Shown: positions 47,101 to 55,689, counted from the first letter of the stretch. The stretch is DNA of 64,000 nucleotides from Branchiostoma floridae (GCF_000003815.2 NC_049994.1:7588424-7652423), one strand, 5' to 3'. Made by a program: numbers and translations. The notes: generated by a model not told the origin, from the letters alone.

Positions 47101-50100
47101 TTCCACGCCAACAATATCAACAAGACCGTGCTTCGTTCGGCACTTCTGGCGCGCGTGGAAAACCTGAGGGAAGCTCTGGGGGATCCGATCCTTCATCGCA
47201 CCTACCGGATGCAAGCGTATCGCCAGTGCACCTACTGGCTGCACGAGAGACTCGGCACGCACATCAGACGAGTCATCCCGTCGTGTGTGGTCTGGGCCAT
47301 CCGAGACGCGTATCCAGAGAAGAAACGCGAACATTATAGGGGCTTCCTAGAGGCCGATGAGGTGTATGATTTCATCTATGAAGCTCGGCGTTAAAGTCAA
47401 TTCCCAGTCAGCGAGAGGGTTTTGATATAATATTTGTATTAAGTTTAAACTATTCTAGATAGACGAATATTTCAGTCACTCAAGTTCTAAATTGTTCAAA
47501 CAATTAAAAGTGAAAGTTTGAAAATGTTTGAACCTATCTGGATATGTTGGAAATATTGGGAAAGTAATGGTACAAATATCTCTTTATTTAGAACAATTTA
47601 GAAACATCTAGAAACATCTATGTGTTTTTGTACATGTTATTGTTGGAACATGTGATCAGTGATGTTATAAACAGTTCTAAAAAGTTACTTATTACAATTA
47701 GAATGTTATAAAGATTTCCAAAATGTTGGAAGAAAAGGCAAGAAACACCCGCTTGGTATTGTAAAATTGACTCTAAGAGTTTAATATGACATATAACACA
47801 AACATTCAAGTTTTATGTCGGCCACCTATTTATTCTTGTTCTTGTTGTGTGACATTTGCTAAGATGAAGGGAGTCGTTCATCGTGCATTTTAAATTCTGT
47901 AATACAGAATGTACCAGAATAGATAAGTAAACAGTAACTAATTCTAATACATGTAACATTAACAGTGTTAAAAGTTCAGTAGGAAAGATGTATGCAAAGT
48001 ACCAATGTTATATATTAAAGGGATCTCAGAGTTGTGTGCCACTTTCTGTGCATGCTTTAACAATAATTAATAATAGCATACAAAATCTTATTCTAATATC
48101 ATCACATTCTAACATCATCATATTCATCACATTCCAATATTCATACACTACTGCTATTCAACCATGTAAATTAAATCTCTCCTTCCTATAAATTTTTATA
48201 ATATAAGCTACAAATATTAAATTGCATCTCGCATCACCAGAATCAAACCTTGACTAGGTTAACACATTTAACTACTTAGGTGTAGTCCTTGACAGTGCTC
48301 TATGGTGGAATGATCATATCATTCATATCACAAAGAAACTCTCGCAAGCTATCGGTATCATGAAGTGCCTGAAGCCTTTCATCAACAGACAAGCCTTACT
48401 GACAATATATACTGTACATCCCTTTTCCTTCCACACTTACAGTACTGCAGTACTGTCTGGGACCAAGGCAGCAAGGCTTACATAGACAAACTGAAGAAAC
48501 TCCAAAACAGGCAGGTAGGGTTATCCTGGGCTCTATACACCCAGAGAAACCATTATGCATATACACTCGGATGGACCCCAGTGGTGGACATCCATAAGAG
48601 GAATAAACAGTACAGTGTTACAGTGTTATGGAACTTGCCTCCATCTACAGTGAAAACAGTACTAGTGATATTATGCTCTGAGTATGTAAAGCTAGCGGAG
48701 TCCGAAACGAGTCATGTAACCATCAATGATTGCTTGCTTGTCACCACGCTCCTCTGGAGCAATGTTTCCAGAGATGTCAGGGCCCGGATCTGGCAGCACC
48801 ACCTTGCCACACTTGTACTGGCCACTCGCCTGCCTTCGCACCACATCTGCCATCAGGTACTCCCTGAATTCATACGTTTTCCCCTCGAATAGCCTTCTGT
48901 AGACCCAGCGCTTCGTTCTCTTAGAGAAGGCAGCAGAGCGTCTAGCCTCATCTGTAGTATGACAAATGAGGAAAGTTATATGGATCATAAAACAGTAACT
49001 GTTGTATTTAAAAAAAAAGTTATACTATAGCATTGTTAAGTTTCTCAACTACATGTATCTCTAATGCTTTACACATGTGTAGTGTGTTTTGGGGTGTGTG
49101 TGTGATAGTAATACAAAATATAAGAAATGAGTCTTTTGTCTCCTGGCAATTAACAATTCATGGATACATGTATAAGCAATAAACTATAATAGATATATTA
49201 CAAAAAATATATAGGTGAGAGCCATCATTCTATATAGAATATATGGTACACTTGAAATGTTTAGAAGAGGAGTAGCTGCATACAATTGTTGTGATGCAGA
49301 TAAAGAGAGGTTGACTTAATATAAAGAGGACAAATCTCCACAGTTATGTCTGTACCTTCAAGTGTCTTTGCCTGCTCTCTCAGCACGTTTTCGTTGTGAT
49401 CAAGTACTGCTAGCTGCAACCTCCCCTTCATTCCATGGAAAAAGTAGTGCTGCCTTTTCGGTGCATACTTCAGAAGCATGGAGTGAAACACCTCCACAGT
49501 CCCTGTAGAACAAAAAGAAAGAAAGTGTACATGTATATTTTTGTTTTTGAATTGACAATTTCCTGTTTTATGCATTATGATACAGCAAAGTGAATTTTTT
49601 TACATTCCCAATGCTATGATATAGAATTATCAAAACCCATCTCTACTCATATTGTAAGAAATCAGAATTTCATCTATGACATTACTAGTACTAATATACA
49701 ATTTTCATGTTCTTGTGCAGGTTCAAGTAAATGTGTATGCTTAAACCCAGTCCACATTTAGAGCAAATGCACATGATAAAATAATAGTATCTAATTACCT
49801 GTGTGCTTGAAGCCTGTCAAGTGTGACAAGTCTTTAAGCAGTGTTTTGTTAGTTGCGATGTTGTACAACGCCTGATGTGGGGGGGACCCTGGCCGCAACC
49901 ACATGATGTCATCTGTGTCGGCTCTGTCTAGATGAGGGTGGGCACACTGGGTGAAGATGCTGTTTTCAGGAAACACATGGATGTTGCCAATGTGTTTCAA
50001 CATGGACAGCCATTTCTCTTGGAGGAGCTGCAATGAATAAAGAACTGTTAATTCAAAGGAATGCTTCTGTCACATTAAACCATGCATACAAGCAATGATA

Positions 50101-53100
50101 TAATAGAGAAATATTGACTTCCATGTTGATAGGTACACTAAGTCTAAGGCAATACAATATCAATTTCAATTTTATTGTATATTTTTTCAATTGTAATTTT
50201 CTTCTTACCACATCATCTCCTTGGCAGGTATCTGAGATATGCCACAGATGATTCACAATGAATTTTATCCACGGGCCTAGGTCTTTCTTTGCTCTTCGGC
50301 TGGCCTCTTGCGTTAGCTTCTTCGTAATGGATTTTGCAAAGTGGAAGAGATCAAATTGGTGGTTGATGTCACGTCTCTTCTTCAGGACAGCCCCCACTCC
50401 CCGGTGCCGGTCCGTTACAATGCAGTCTATCTTGATTCCCTCCTCTTCCAGGAAGTCCAGCGACCTTTCAAAACCCAACCTTTCCATAGCATTAGAGCTT
50501 GTTGTCTCGCTAACCTGTACTAGTTGGAAATCGAGGATGAGTTGTGACGTTTCCTCCATTAGACTGTAAGAACAGTATTTTGCGTTGTGCCCAGGAGTGT
50601 CGCATCTCCCATCACCTAGGAGAGTGACCTGGATTTGATCTTCAGGACTTTCTGTGCCTGCATTACGGAATGCATCAAGGGTGAATTCCTGTTGTGATAT
50701 GTAGAAATCATTGATGGCAGGTAGGAGGAATGTCCTTTGGACATTCATGAAGTACGTCTCGGAAAACAGTTTCAGTTTTAGAGTATTACAGATGTCACTG
50801 AATTTCTGATAACTTCCCCCAGCAAAAAGTATAGCTGCAGATGTCAAGAGGTTGCCCTCTGCCATACGTCCAACCTTCGGCTGGGATTCCCAGGTCCCTC
50901 TGTGAAAACTGGTACACTCGTACTTGACAGTCAGCATGGAGCCAGTTGTGAACTGTTCTGTGATCAATAAGGGTTCCCCACAGTGGCATGTCTTAAACCT
51001 TTCACGAATCTTGTCTTTGTGCACGACATAGTACTGCGAGTCATCATCTCCAGAAATGAAGTCATCCTCTCCATCATCCCCACCCTCATCTTCACCACAG
51101 TCAATCTCTTCTTCATTTTCTGAATCAGATGTAAAATCTGACGGATGGAAGGAAGTGTCTTTCATGTCTACTACACTTGGAGATGATAGGAATGATTGGT
51201 CCAGATCACTATGTTTCAGAATGGGGGTTGAGGAAGGCAGTGATGAAACAGAGCCTCTTATAGGTATCACCTTGGGTGTGGAAGGAAGATGTGATGTACA
51301 TGTCACAGTGTCACATGTTTTGGGGCGTGAAGTGGAAAGTAGTGATGCAATAGTGTCACCATCGAGGTCTGTTTGGGTACTTGCATTTACAAACCTGGGA
51401 GGCTGGTCACATGGAGGCTTGCTGTATGTATGAAACATACTGGTGAGTCTGCTGGAAGGATCTTCCCCACTGAGGTTTGTACCACTAGTACTGCCACAAT
51501 GCCCTGCTTCAACAGCTGCCTCATTCATTGGTTCCTGGCTCTCACAATGAAATGTACTTTGTTTTGGACTTGTGGGAAGTGCTGGTATTTTGAGCTGTTC
51601 AGAATTTGGCTGAAGCAAATCTTCCAGGAGCTGAAATATGGACATAAACAAAAAATTGATTTCATGTGGAATGATAAAACTAACATATTAAATAGGGATT
51701 CACTGTGGTTACACAAAAGCTAAATGAACCTTTCATTTCATAAATCACCTCTGACCCCAACCCCACAACATGTAAACATAAAAGGTAAAACACTATAGAA
51801 AAGCCAAGGGAGCTGGAGGTAAAGCCTTCAAGCCTCAACAAGCTTAACATCTAAAATTAACATCTGCCTTATTATGCTTATGATTCTTGACAAAATTGTT
51901 CAGTCAGAAGTCTCATATAGTATATACATTGCTAAAAACATGTTTTCAGACATTTGGTATCATAAATTCTTACATTTTTTTTTTGAGCCATGAAAAATGT
52001 ATTCAACCAGAAACAATGTCTAACAGTTTAAATTAATGAACAGCACAAAATATCTGGTTCAATCAATTTTTTGCATATACATGTATAACAATTTGAATAA
52101 ACGTGAAGCAGAAAAAGCAGTAGGATACCTGTATTCGCGTTCTCTTTTCACGTTGACACTCGGATGAGGAGCGCGATGATTTCAGGCCAAACTGTGTGGG
52201 TACTGCATCGTTGGATATCACTTTGGCTGGCACTTTGTAAGGCACATATTTGGCCTTCTGGTTGTCGGTGCAACAGCTGGGCGAGAAATGATCCGAGCAG
52301 ACGCGGGCGTTGTTATTTGTAGCGATACTATCTTTGATCTTTTCGAGAGTCCATGGCAGTCGCAACTTTGATCTAACCGCGACCAGCCATTTCTGTAGCC
52401 TGTCTTCTTCCCAGCGGGGAAAGCGATGGAAGCTTATCCCCTTCGTGTTTTTGTTGGTGTTCCTACACACCACGCAGACCGGCATGGTTTCCCTCCCTCC
52501 GCGTTTCGGCAGGACGTGAGCGGACGCTGGAATAAACTGACGTGCCTACGGAATCGCCACAGCTTCGCTGCGCGCCGGCCGGTTTGTTGTGAAACGCCGG
52601 CCGGTTTGTTGTGAAACGCGATCCTTCAAAATGGCGAGTGGAACAGCAGACGACGCACGAATCTGCTCCCACTGACGTCATGAAGTACCCGGATGTAGGC
52701 AAAATGGCCGCGGCGGGGAGTCCCCGGGATTCTCGGTTAGCCGGAAATATGATCTGCCGGCACCGCTCGTAGGTACGAAGGCCTATACCAACAACTCGTA
52801 AATCGACTTTTGGGGGTACTTTGCGTAAAATAATAAAAGGTTTCACGCTGCCTTGTGTTTTGCTTTAAATTTAAGTAATAAGTTAATATCAAATTCTTAA
52901 ACAGGTACCATGACAGACATTTTTATTATCTTTCTAATACTTAGATGTCAAGAATATGATGTATATTAGTATACTTTGATATCTTTACATACATAAACGT
53001 AAGAAAATATTTGGGTGCACCCTGTGCACCCACAGAAAATAATTGGGTGCACAGCTCCAATTTTGGGTGCACCTGGGTGCACATGCACCCAGTATTTCGA

Positions 53101-53964
53101 GCCCTGGTATATGTGCGAGTGTGTGTGTGTGTGTGTTTGTGTGTGTTTGTGTGTGTGTGTGTGTATGTTTGTGTGTGTGTGCAAAATTGAGAGAAGGATG
53201 CTTACTACCAAGGGGGCAAAGTCTGATATCAGAGTTACCAACCTAAAATTTGTATTCTCCCAGAACTATCGTAGAGTGGAATTCGTTATCACCAAGCGCA
53301 GTAGGGGTATCTTCGCTGTACAGTTTTATCAAAGAATGCTTGCAGATAGATGTGCAAAGGTTAGGTGTGATAGGTCGTTCAGTATAATATAACCAGTTGT
53401 TGCCATACCGCGTGCCTGTGAAGCTGGTGTGATATGCCAAGGGGCAGTTATATGGCTATATAGATACAGATACAAAAGCTGGTGTGTTATACCGAATGCC
53501 GGTTATACCGGCTATATAGATCCAGATACAGAAGCTGGTGTGTTTGTTTGTTTGTTTGTTTTATGCCAAAGGGCGGTTATACTGGCTATAGAAATGTAGT
53601 TACAAATACAGAAACTGGTGTGTTACTAGTATGCCGAAGAGCGGTTATACTGGCTATATAGATACAGATACAGAAGCTAGTGTGTTACGCCAAAGGGCAG
53701 TTATACTACCTATATAAATGTGGATACAGATTCAGATCTCTGACTGCCCTGTTTTTTTCTCCTTTTTCCCCAGGTCCAGAGGAAGAGCTTCCTCGTCTGA
53801 TGGACTGTGTAGAGTTTGTCTGCCACGCCCCGTCCGAGTACTTTAAGACGAAGAAGTCCCCCCACCCCACCATCCCCTCCCGCCCCGAGACAAACTACGT
53901 CTCTGCCTGTGTGGCGCCCAAACAGCCTCCCAGCACAGCGGAAATATTCGGGGGAGAGTCATGA
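43861..53964 (+). CDS. GATAD1: GATAD1 (GATA zinc finger domain-containing protein 1), four exons
   Basis: Exons 43861-44181, 45053-45112, 45944-46124 and 53774-53964 join in phase to 753 nt, 250 aa (human GATAD1 is slightly longer, ~269 aa). The protein starts MPLGVRPCCSTCKTTDSPMW, giving the single CX2C...CX2C GATA-type finger (C9, C12 ... CNSC), followed by a basic linker (KGKSRRIIFKKN). A BAH/Tudor-like conserved region follows (STIVTSECFFYK, GIYYQMGDIVSLMDHDGG, YYAQIKGFMQDQYCEKS, ITWLLPT...). The C-terminal block is EFVCHAPSEYFK. GATAD1 is a nuclear chromatin reader component found with H3K4me3-binding complexes (known for the family). The third intron is 7.65 kb because it hosts the transposon at 46366-52864. 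An in-frame frame upstream of the ATG (from 43732) is taken as 5' UTR because the vertebrate protein also begins MPLG. ATTAAA lies shortly after the stop, at ~54022. Confidence 0.95.
44318..44896. mobile_element. 'gggtgcaccc' MITE, copy 1 (GATAD1 intron 1)
   Basis: Left end CAGGGCTCGAAATTCATTTT, right end ATTTCGAACCCTG (inverted). Subterminal GGTGCAC words repeat on both sides (TTGGGTGCACC, CACATGCACCCAG). Flanked by CCCCCT on each side, a possible target duplication. Inside, 44445-44525 and 44578-44662 form a second inverted pair (GCAATTCTAGGTAATTGTGT against ACATATTACCTAGAATTCC), suggesting a palindromic core or nested element. Confidence 0.75.
45053..45112 (+). CDS. GATAD1: GATAD1 exon 2
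   Basis: 20 codons between acceptor TTTTTTTTCCACAG and donor GTAAGG, encoding PLKAPAAVSTIVTSECFFYK, clearly matching the vertebrate exon. Confidence 0.93.
45686..45870 (+). repeat. tRNA-derived SINE, family B (GATAD1 intron 2)
   Basis: Head GTGGCGTAACTGGTAGAGCG (A-box), GAGTTCGATACCC (B-box), then TGTCCTTGGGAAAGGCACTT plus TACATGATTTTCC, the family core, and a 3' part GTGATGCCCACCGAGCCTCC. It is the only family B copy here in + orientation. Confidence 0.8.
45944..46124 (+). CDS. GATAD1: GATAD1 exon 3
   Basis: Acceptor TTCTATATGACAG, 60 codons plus one base, donor GTTAGT at 46125. The glycine codon G|GT is split with exon 4. Confidence 0.93.
46366..46708 (+). repeat. Left terminal inverted repeat / promoter
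   Basis: Contains a tandem ~21-bp repeat (CGTTTCACAACAAACCGGCC, twice, ~46611-46655), a perfect CRE octamer TGACGTCA (46550-46557) and two YY1-like GCCATTTTG motifs (46522 and 46595). It ends ~20 bp before the ATG of the ballast gene. The open frame through it is incidental, as it also exists in the right repeat. Confidence 0.9.
46729..47394 (+). CDS. Transposon-borne P2X7 'ballast'-like zinc domain protein
   Basis: A single-exon 221-aa protein, ATG 46729 (first ATG after the TIR) to TAA 47392-47394. Residues 1-75 are a variable, Pro/Ser/Glu-rich leader. Residues ~80-208 match the cytosolic C-terminal ballast domain of P2X7 receptors: WCRCTNCQPMPSVRECVCC (C84, C86, C89, C98, C100, C101), LCLVEHEDFH (C118), HRTYRMQAYRQCTYW (C167), VIPSCVVWAIRDAYP (C186) and YRGF. 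In P2X7 the equivalent cysteines and a histidine bind two zinc ions and the domain binds guanine nucleotide (known). No channel or membrane segment is present here. It lies between the TIR and the transposase, convergent with it, so it is an element-encoded accessory protein whose role (DNA or protein binding, nuclear function) is unknown. ATTAAA follows at ~47503. Confidence 0.85.
   Translation: MEPGLEEEIAGMSLGPIAYNFHPRRSDRERSGTGDGSVSVVRPRPRTPVSPPSEPELLESMTVSEWDGVDVETENWRLEQFTWCRCTNCQPMPSVRECVCCHDLTEAEKKGIGDGILCLVEHEDFHANNINKTVLRSALLARVENLREALGDPILHRTYRMQAYRQCTYWLHERLGTHIRRVIPSCVVWAIRDAYPEKKREHYRGFLEADEVYDFIYEARR
47395..48224. other. Noncoding AT-rich middle of the transposon
   Basis: No frames with features. 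Contains short local repeats (GAAACATCTA twice at ~47590-47615, ATCATCACATTC twice at ~48100-48140). Confidence 0.5.
48225..48655 (+). pseudogene. LINE reverse-transcriptase C-terminal fragment
   Basis: 48262-48400 reads FNYLGVVLDSALWWNDHI, HITKKLSQAIGIMKCLKPFI, NRQALLTIY. After a frameshift, 48400-48655 reads LFLPHLQYCSTVWDQGSK, KLKKLQNRQVG and TLGWTPVVDIHKRNKQ. This is the conserved thumb/C-terminal region of non-LTR retrotransposon reverse transcriptases (CR1/Jockey/RTE-like). No 5' part and a frameshift, so it is dead. It lies ~40 bp downstream of the transposase stop, inside the transposon. Confidence 0.75.
48692..48951 (-). CDS. Transposase exon 5 (terminal)
   Basis: 260 nt, acceptor TTTGTCATACTACAG, stop at 48694-48692. 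Basic (RRSAAFSKRTKRWVYRR), phase 1 joining gives GAT (Asp) at the junction. Confidence 0.83.
48692..52485 (-). CDS. THAP-domain DDE transposase, five exons, intact
   Basis: Minus-strand exons 52485-52129, 51630-50209, 50027-49799, 49502-49356 and 48951-48692 have canonical GT/AG sites and agreeing phases. They total 2,415 nt, 804 aa, with no stop or frameshift. Residues 1-99 form a THAP zinc finger: C4-x2-C7, C63-x2-H66 (VCSDHF) and the AVPTQF box (94-99). A long Ser/Thr-rich then acidic linker follows (DEGGDDGEDDFISGDDD). A CxC...CxxxH knuckle (around residues 334-365) precedes the catalytic core: GDGRCDTPGHNAKY (first Asp, ~459/463), IVTDRH (Asp ~526) and VEVFHSMLLKYAPKR (Glu ~673). A basic C-terminal tail follows. 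The THAP finger would recognise the element ends and the DDE core cut and join at TTAA. The architecture fits Kolobok-type transposases; the precise subfamily was not tested. Confidence 0.9.
49356..49502 (-). CDS. Transposase exon 4 (catalytic Glu)
   Basis: 147 nt, acceptor TTTTGTTCTACAG, donor GTACAG. Contains TVEVFHSMLLKYAPKRQH. Confidence 0.83.
49799..50027 (-). CDS. Transposase exon 3
   Basis: 229 nt (76 codons plus one base), acceptor TTCATTGCAG, donor GTAATT. Encodes LLQEKWLSMLKHIGNIHVF and the segment leading to the catalytic Glu. Confidence 0.85.
50209..51630 (-). CDS. Transposase exon 2 (linker and first two catalytic Asp)
   Basis: 474 codons, acceptor CATATTTCAG, donor GTAAGAAG at 50208. 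The frame continues into the introns on both sides, which is why a longer open frame (51651-50053) exists. Confidence 0.88.
52129..52485 (-). CDS. Transposase exon 1 (THAP domain)
   Basis: 119 codons, ATG at 52485, donor GTATCC at 52128. The ATG follows the TIR by 36 bp. Confidence 0.88.
52522..52864 (-). repeat. Right terminal inverted repeat / promoter
   Basis: Mirror of 46366-46708, with the CRE octamer at 52673-52680. It ends ~36 bp upstream of the transposase ATG (52485). Confidence 0.9.
53113..53183. repeat. (GT)n microsatellite
   Basis: ~70 bp of GT repeats with TTTG and ATGT interruptions, directly after the split MITE; a matching GT-rich stretch lies before the MITE at 46245-46270, so the MITE entered a GT tract. 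Confidence 0.9.
53270..53735 (+). repeat. Dispersed repeat with ~54-bp tandem tail, copy 2
   Basis: Same family as 25790-26080. After the peptide-like part (RRVEFVITKRSRGIFAVQFY) come five to six units of (A)GCTGGTGTGTTACGCCAAAG, GGCGGTTATACCGGCTATAT and AGATACAGATACAGA. A (GTTT)n expansion interrupts one unit at ~53545. It lies just before GATAD1 exon 4. Confidence 0.65.
53774..53964 (+). CDS. GATAD1: GATAD1 exon 4 (terminal)
   Basis: Acceptor TTTTTCCCCAG; encodes (G)PEEELPRLMDCVEFVCHAP then SEYFKTKKSPHPTIPSRPE and ends at TGA 53962-53964. Confidence 0.93.
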
Positions 53965-54218
53965 CACAACAGGCTGTCTTTTGTTGTACATATGAATAAC
54001 TCATGAAGTTCTGTATAAATACATTAAAGAGGATTCTTGTAAAGTTCTGTTGTTACTGTCTTGTTTTTGATCTCACACAGTAGGGGTTAAAGTAATAAGT
54101 CTGTTCATGGTGCAAACTGTGCTTGAGCAATGTAGTTGTAAGTAATATGTCAAAGTTGAAGGCCCCTGAGACATAAACAAACAGGTCTGCACATGTTCTG
54201 TAATTCTTGAAATTTTCA

Positions 54219-54368
54219 CAGTATATGTTTGCAGTATTCACGGTGACCGCTTCACCGCAAATTTAAAAACACAGTAAAAATGTCTGTCCTGTCATCTCCC
54301 ATTGTTCCTACTGCAAATTAAAACCGTTGTGAACACTCCATTTTCGCCCTACCGCAAAAATATACCTA
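54219..54368. mobile_element. MITE family 2, copy 3 (eroded)
   Basis: CAGTATATGTTTGCAGTATT followed by CACGGTGACCGC and, inverted, TACCGCAAAAATATACC, with CCGCAAATTTAAAAAC and TTAAAACCGTTGTGAAC in between, as in the copies at 3.2 and 14.2 kb. Confidence 0.5.
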
Positions 54369-54469
54369 TCATTGCAACCTCATTTTATTGAAAGCGTTAC
54401 AAAGGTCGACCTATACATGTACCATTGGAACGTGGTAGTTTGAAAAACCAATTGCAACATGCACAGCTA

Positions 54470-54605
54470 CAACACTTCGTTGTTTTCTTCCACCATACCC
54501 TTGCGCAAATACTGCGATGATCCCACAGTATATCGTTGTTTTCTTCCACGACACCCTTGCGTACTACGAATACTACCGTAACGATGATCCCACAGTATAT
54601 CACCG
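54470..54605. repeat. Two ~65-bp tandem units
   Basis: CGTTGTTTTCTTCCAC, ACCCTTGCG and GATGATCCCACAGTATAT occur twice (54477-54536 and 54533-54602), the second unit longer by an insertion. It lies in the intergenic space between two convergent genes. Confidence 0.7.
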
Positions 54606-54651
54606 AAGATAGCTTTTGTAAACTGGACTAGAAAGTCTCTCACTTTAATCA

Positions 54652-54999
54652 TTAAAACTGACACATCCTCGCTCCGATGGTGTAGAACTTCCGTGTGCAC
54701 CAACACCTGTTACAGTTTACCTTGTCGTTGTTAGGTCTCATAACGGAGTTTATTTTATCTGCGACCCCGTACCCAGTAGTAGTTCCGGTATAACGTTGAC
54801 AGAACTTGAGAAGTCCGTTGTTATTCTTCTGTGTGCAACAGCGAGGTGGAAACTGTTGAATGGTAGAGGAATACATCAGTTTGGAGACTGCATATGTTGG
54901 TTTACGGTGTTTCTTCGGTCGGCTTGAATTTGCGTCTTTTAGACTCAGTTTAACGTACCGGGCACTGCCTATACGTCGCCTGTAGTTCCGTGACCTACG
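54652..54999 (-). CDS. Terminal exon of a basic, cysteine-rich (probably secreted) protein
   Basis: Minus strand. The acceptor TTTATTTGACCCCCAG ends at 55000, then 115 open codons run to TAA at 54654-54652. The first ~40 residues are rich in dibasic sites (RRSRNYRRR, SRPKKHRKP), typical of precursor processing. The last ~66 residues hold seven cysteines: FPPRCCTQ, LKFCQRY, VNCNRCWCTRK and ARMCQF at the C-terminus. A second acceptor-like site (CTACCATTCAACAG) at ~54853 could start a shorter exon. No start codon exon or signal peptide was found upstream. The pattern suggests a cysteine-rich peptide or growth-factor-like domain, but I do not recognise the family. It is convergent with GATAD1. 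Confidence 0.5.
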   Translation of the reverse strand, partial: RRSRNYRRRIGSARYVKLSLKDANSSRPKKHRKPTYAVSKLMYSSTIQQFPPRCCTQKNNNGLLKFCQRYTGTTTGYGVADKINSVMRPNNDKVNCNRCWCTRKFYTIGARMCQF

Positions 55000-55689
55000 C
55001 TGGGGGTCAAATAAATGTGGCTTTTATAAAAGAACGAGCAGGAAAATCTATGCTCATTTCAAGACATTTCTTAATAATTGTACCCTAGATTTCAACACAC
55101 TTGTGTTATATCCTTGTAAATTGTTTCTGCAACCTGGTATAAATTTTGAGGCCCTTTGGGACCGTCCTTAACCATGTAAATCCCCATAGGCGAAAAACTG
55201 TATACTGAGACCCTCAACTAAAAAGCGGAACTTAACGAGTCGACGGAACCGCCATTGTTGGGGAAGGTTGTACCTGGTGAGTAGTTTTGTTAGAGAAGAT
55301 GGAATCATAATGAGTCGTTTGTATACTGACTACAGTTTTGCCCTCCAAATGTGTAGTTTGATCCTAATGTATGCAAGACGGAAATGCCACTGTTTAAGTA
55401 AAGTTTTCCAAGTCTCCACACGAGTCCACGACAATTACATGTATTTGGCTACCTTCACACAGGGGCTAATTACGTGAAAAGAAGCTTAGATGCTCCTAAA
55501 AGCCTTAATTACTTTAAATGTCGAACTTCTAATTTATTTACATATAAAACCCATATCAAAGTGCACGTCACGCTAACTGTTTCCGGTCACGTATAACGTA
55601 CGCTGCAGCTATTCTGTGTGTTACAAACCAATGCTGGGTCGCACCGATGCGCTGAAGTATACAGGGCCTCAAGAGAAGACGACGTATGG

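Larger units (their letters stand above)
46366..52864. mobile_element. Kolobok-type DNA transposon, complete, two genes
   Basis: 6,499 bp. Termini AGCAAAACACAAGGCAGCG and its inverse, bordered by TTAA at 46362-46365 and 52865-52868. Terminal inverted repeats 46366-46708 and 52522-52864 are each 343 bp and show no difference by eye. Contents: ballast-domain gene 46729-47394 (+), a noncoding AT-rich middle with a LINE relic, and the THAP-DDE transposase 48692-52485 (-). TTAA target duplication plus a THAP transposase are the hallmarks of the Kolobok superfamily (established knowledge); the assignment itself is inferred. Identical TIRs and open genes mean a young, possibly still active insertion. 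Confidence 0.9.
46273..53106. mobile_element. 'gggtgcaccc' MITE copy 2, split by the 6.5-kb transposon
   Basis: Left part 46273-46365 (CAGGACTCGAAATTCATTTT, TTGGGTGCACCAAAAATT) and right part 52865-53106 (ending ATTTCGAGCCCTG) together rebuild the element seen at 44318-44896. The right part contains the same CTTAGATGTCAAGAAT and GATATCTT words. The junction is TTAA on both sides of the inserted transposon. It lies within a GT-rich microsatellite; GTATA borders both ends. Confidence 0.8.

Noticed and set aside
48365-48892. 175-codon + strand frame taken as a host gene
   Set aside because: Its first half is a frameshifted LINE fragment and its second half is antisense to transposase exon 5.
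50258-51723. + strand frames of 60-125 codons opposite the transposase
   Set aside because: Antisense to a spliced gene with agreeing phases and catalytic motifs.
52463-52846. 127-codon minus-strand frame in the right TIR
   Set aside because: Mirror image of the left TIR frame; promoter/terminal repeat, not a gene.
38966-53246. Cys/Val-rich frames across the GT microsatellite near 53.1 kb
   Set aside because: Simple-repeat translation (CVCVCV).
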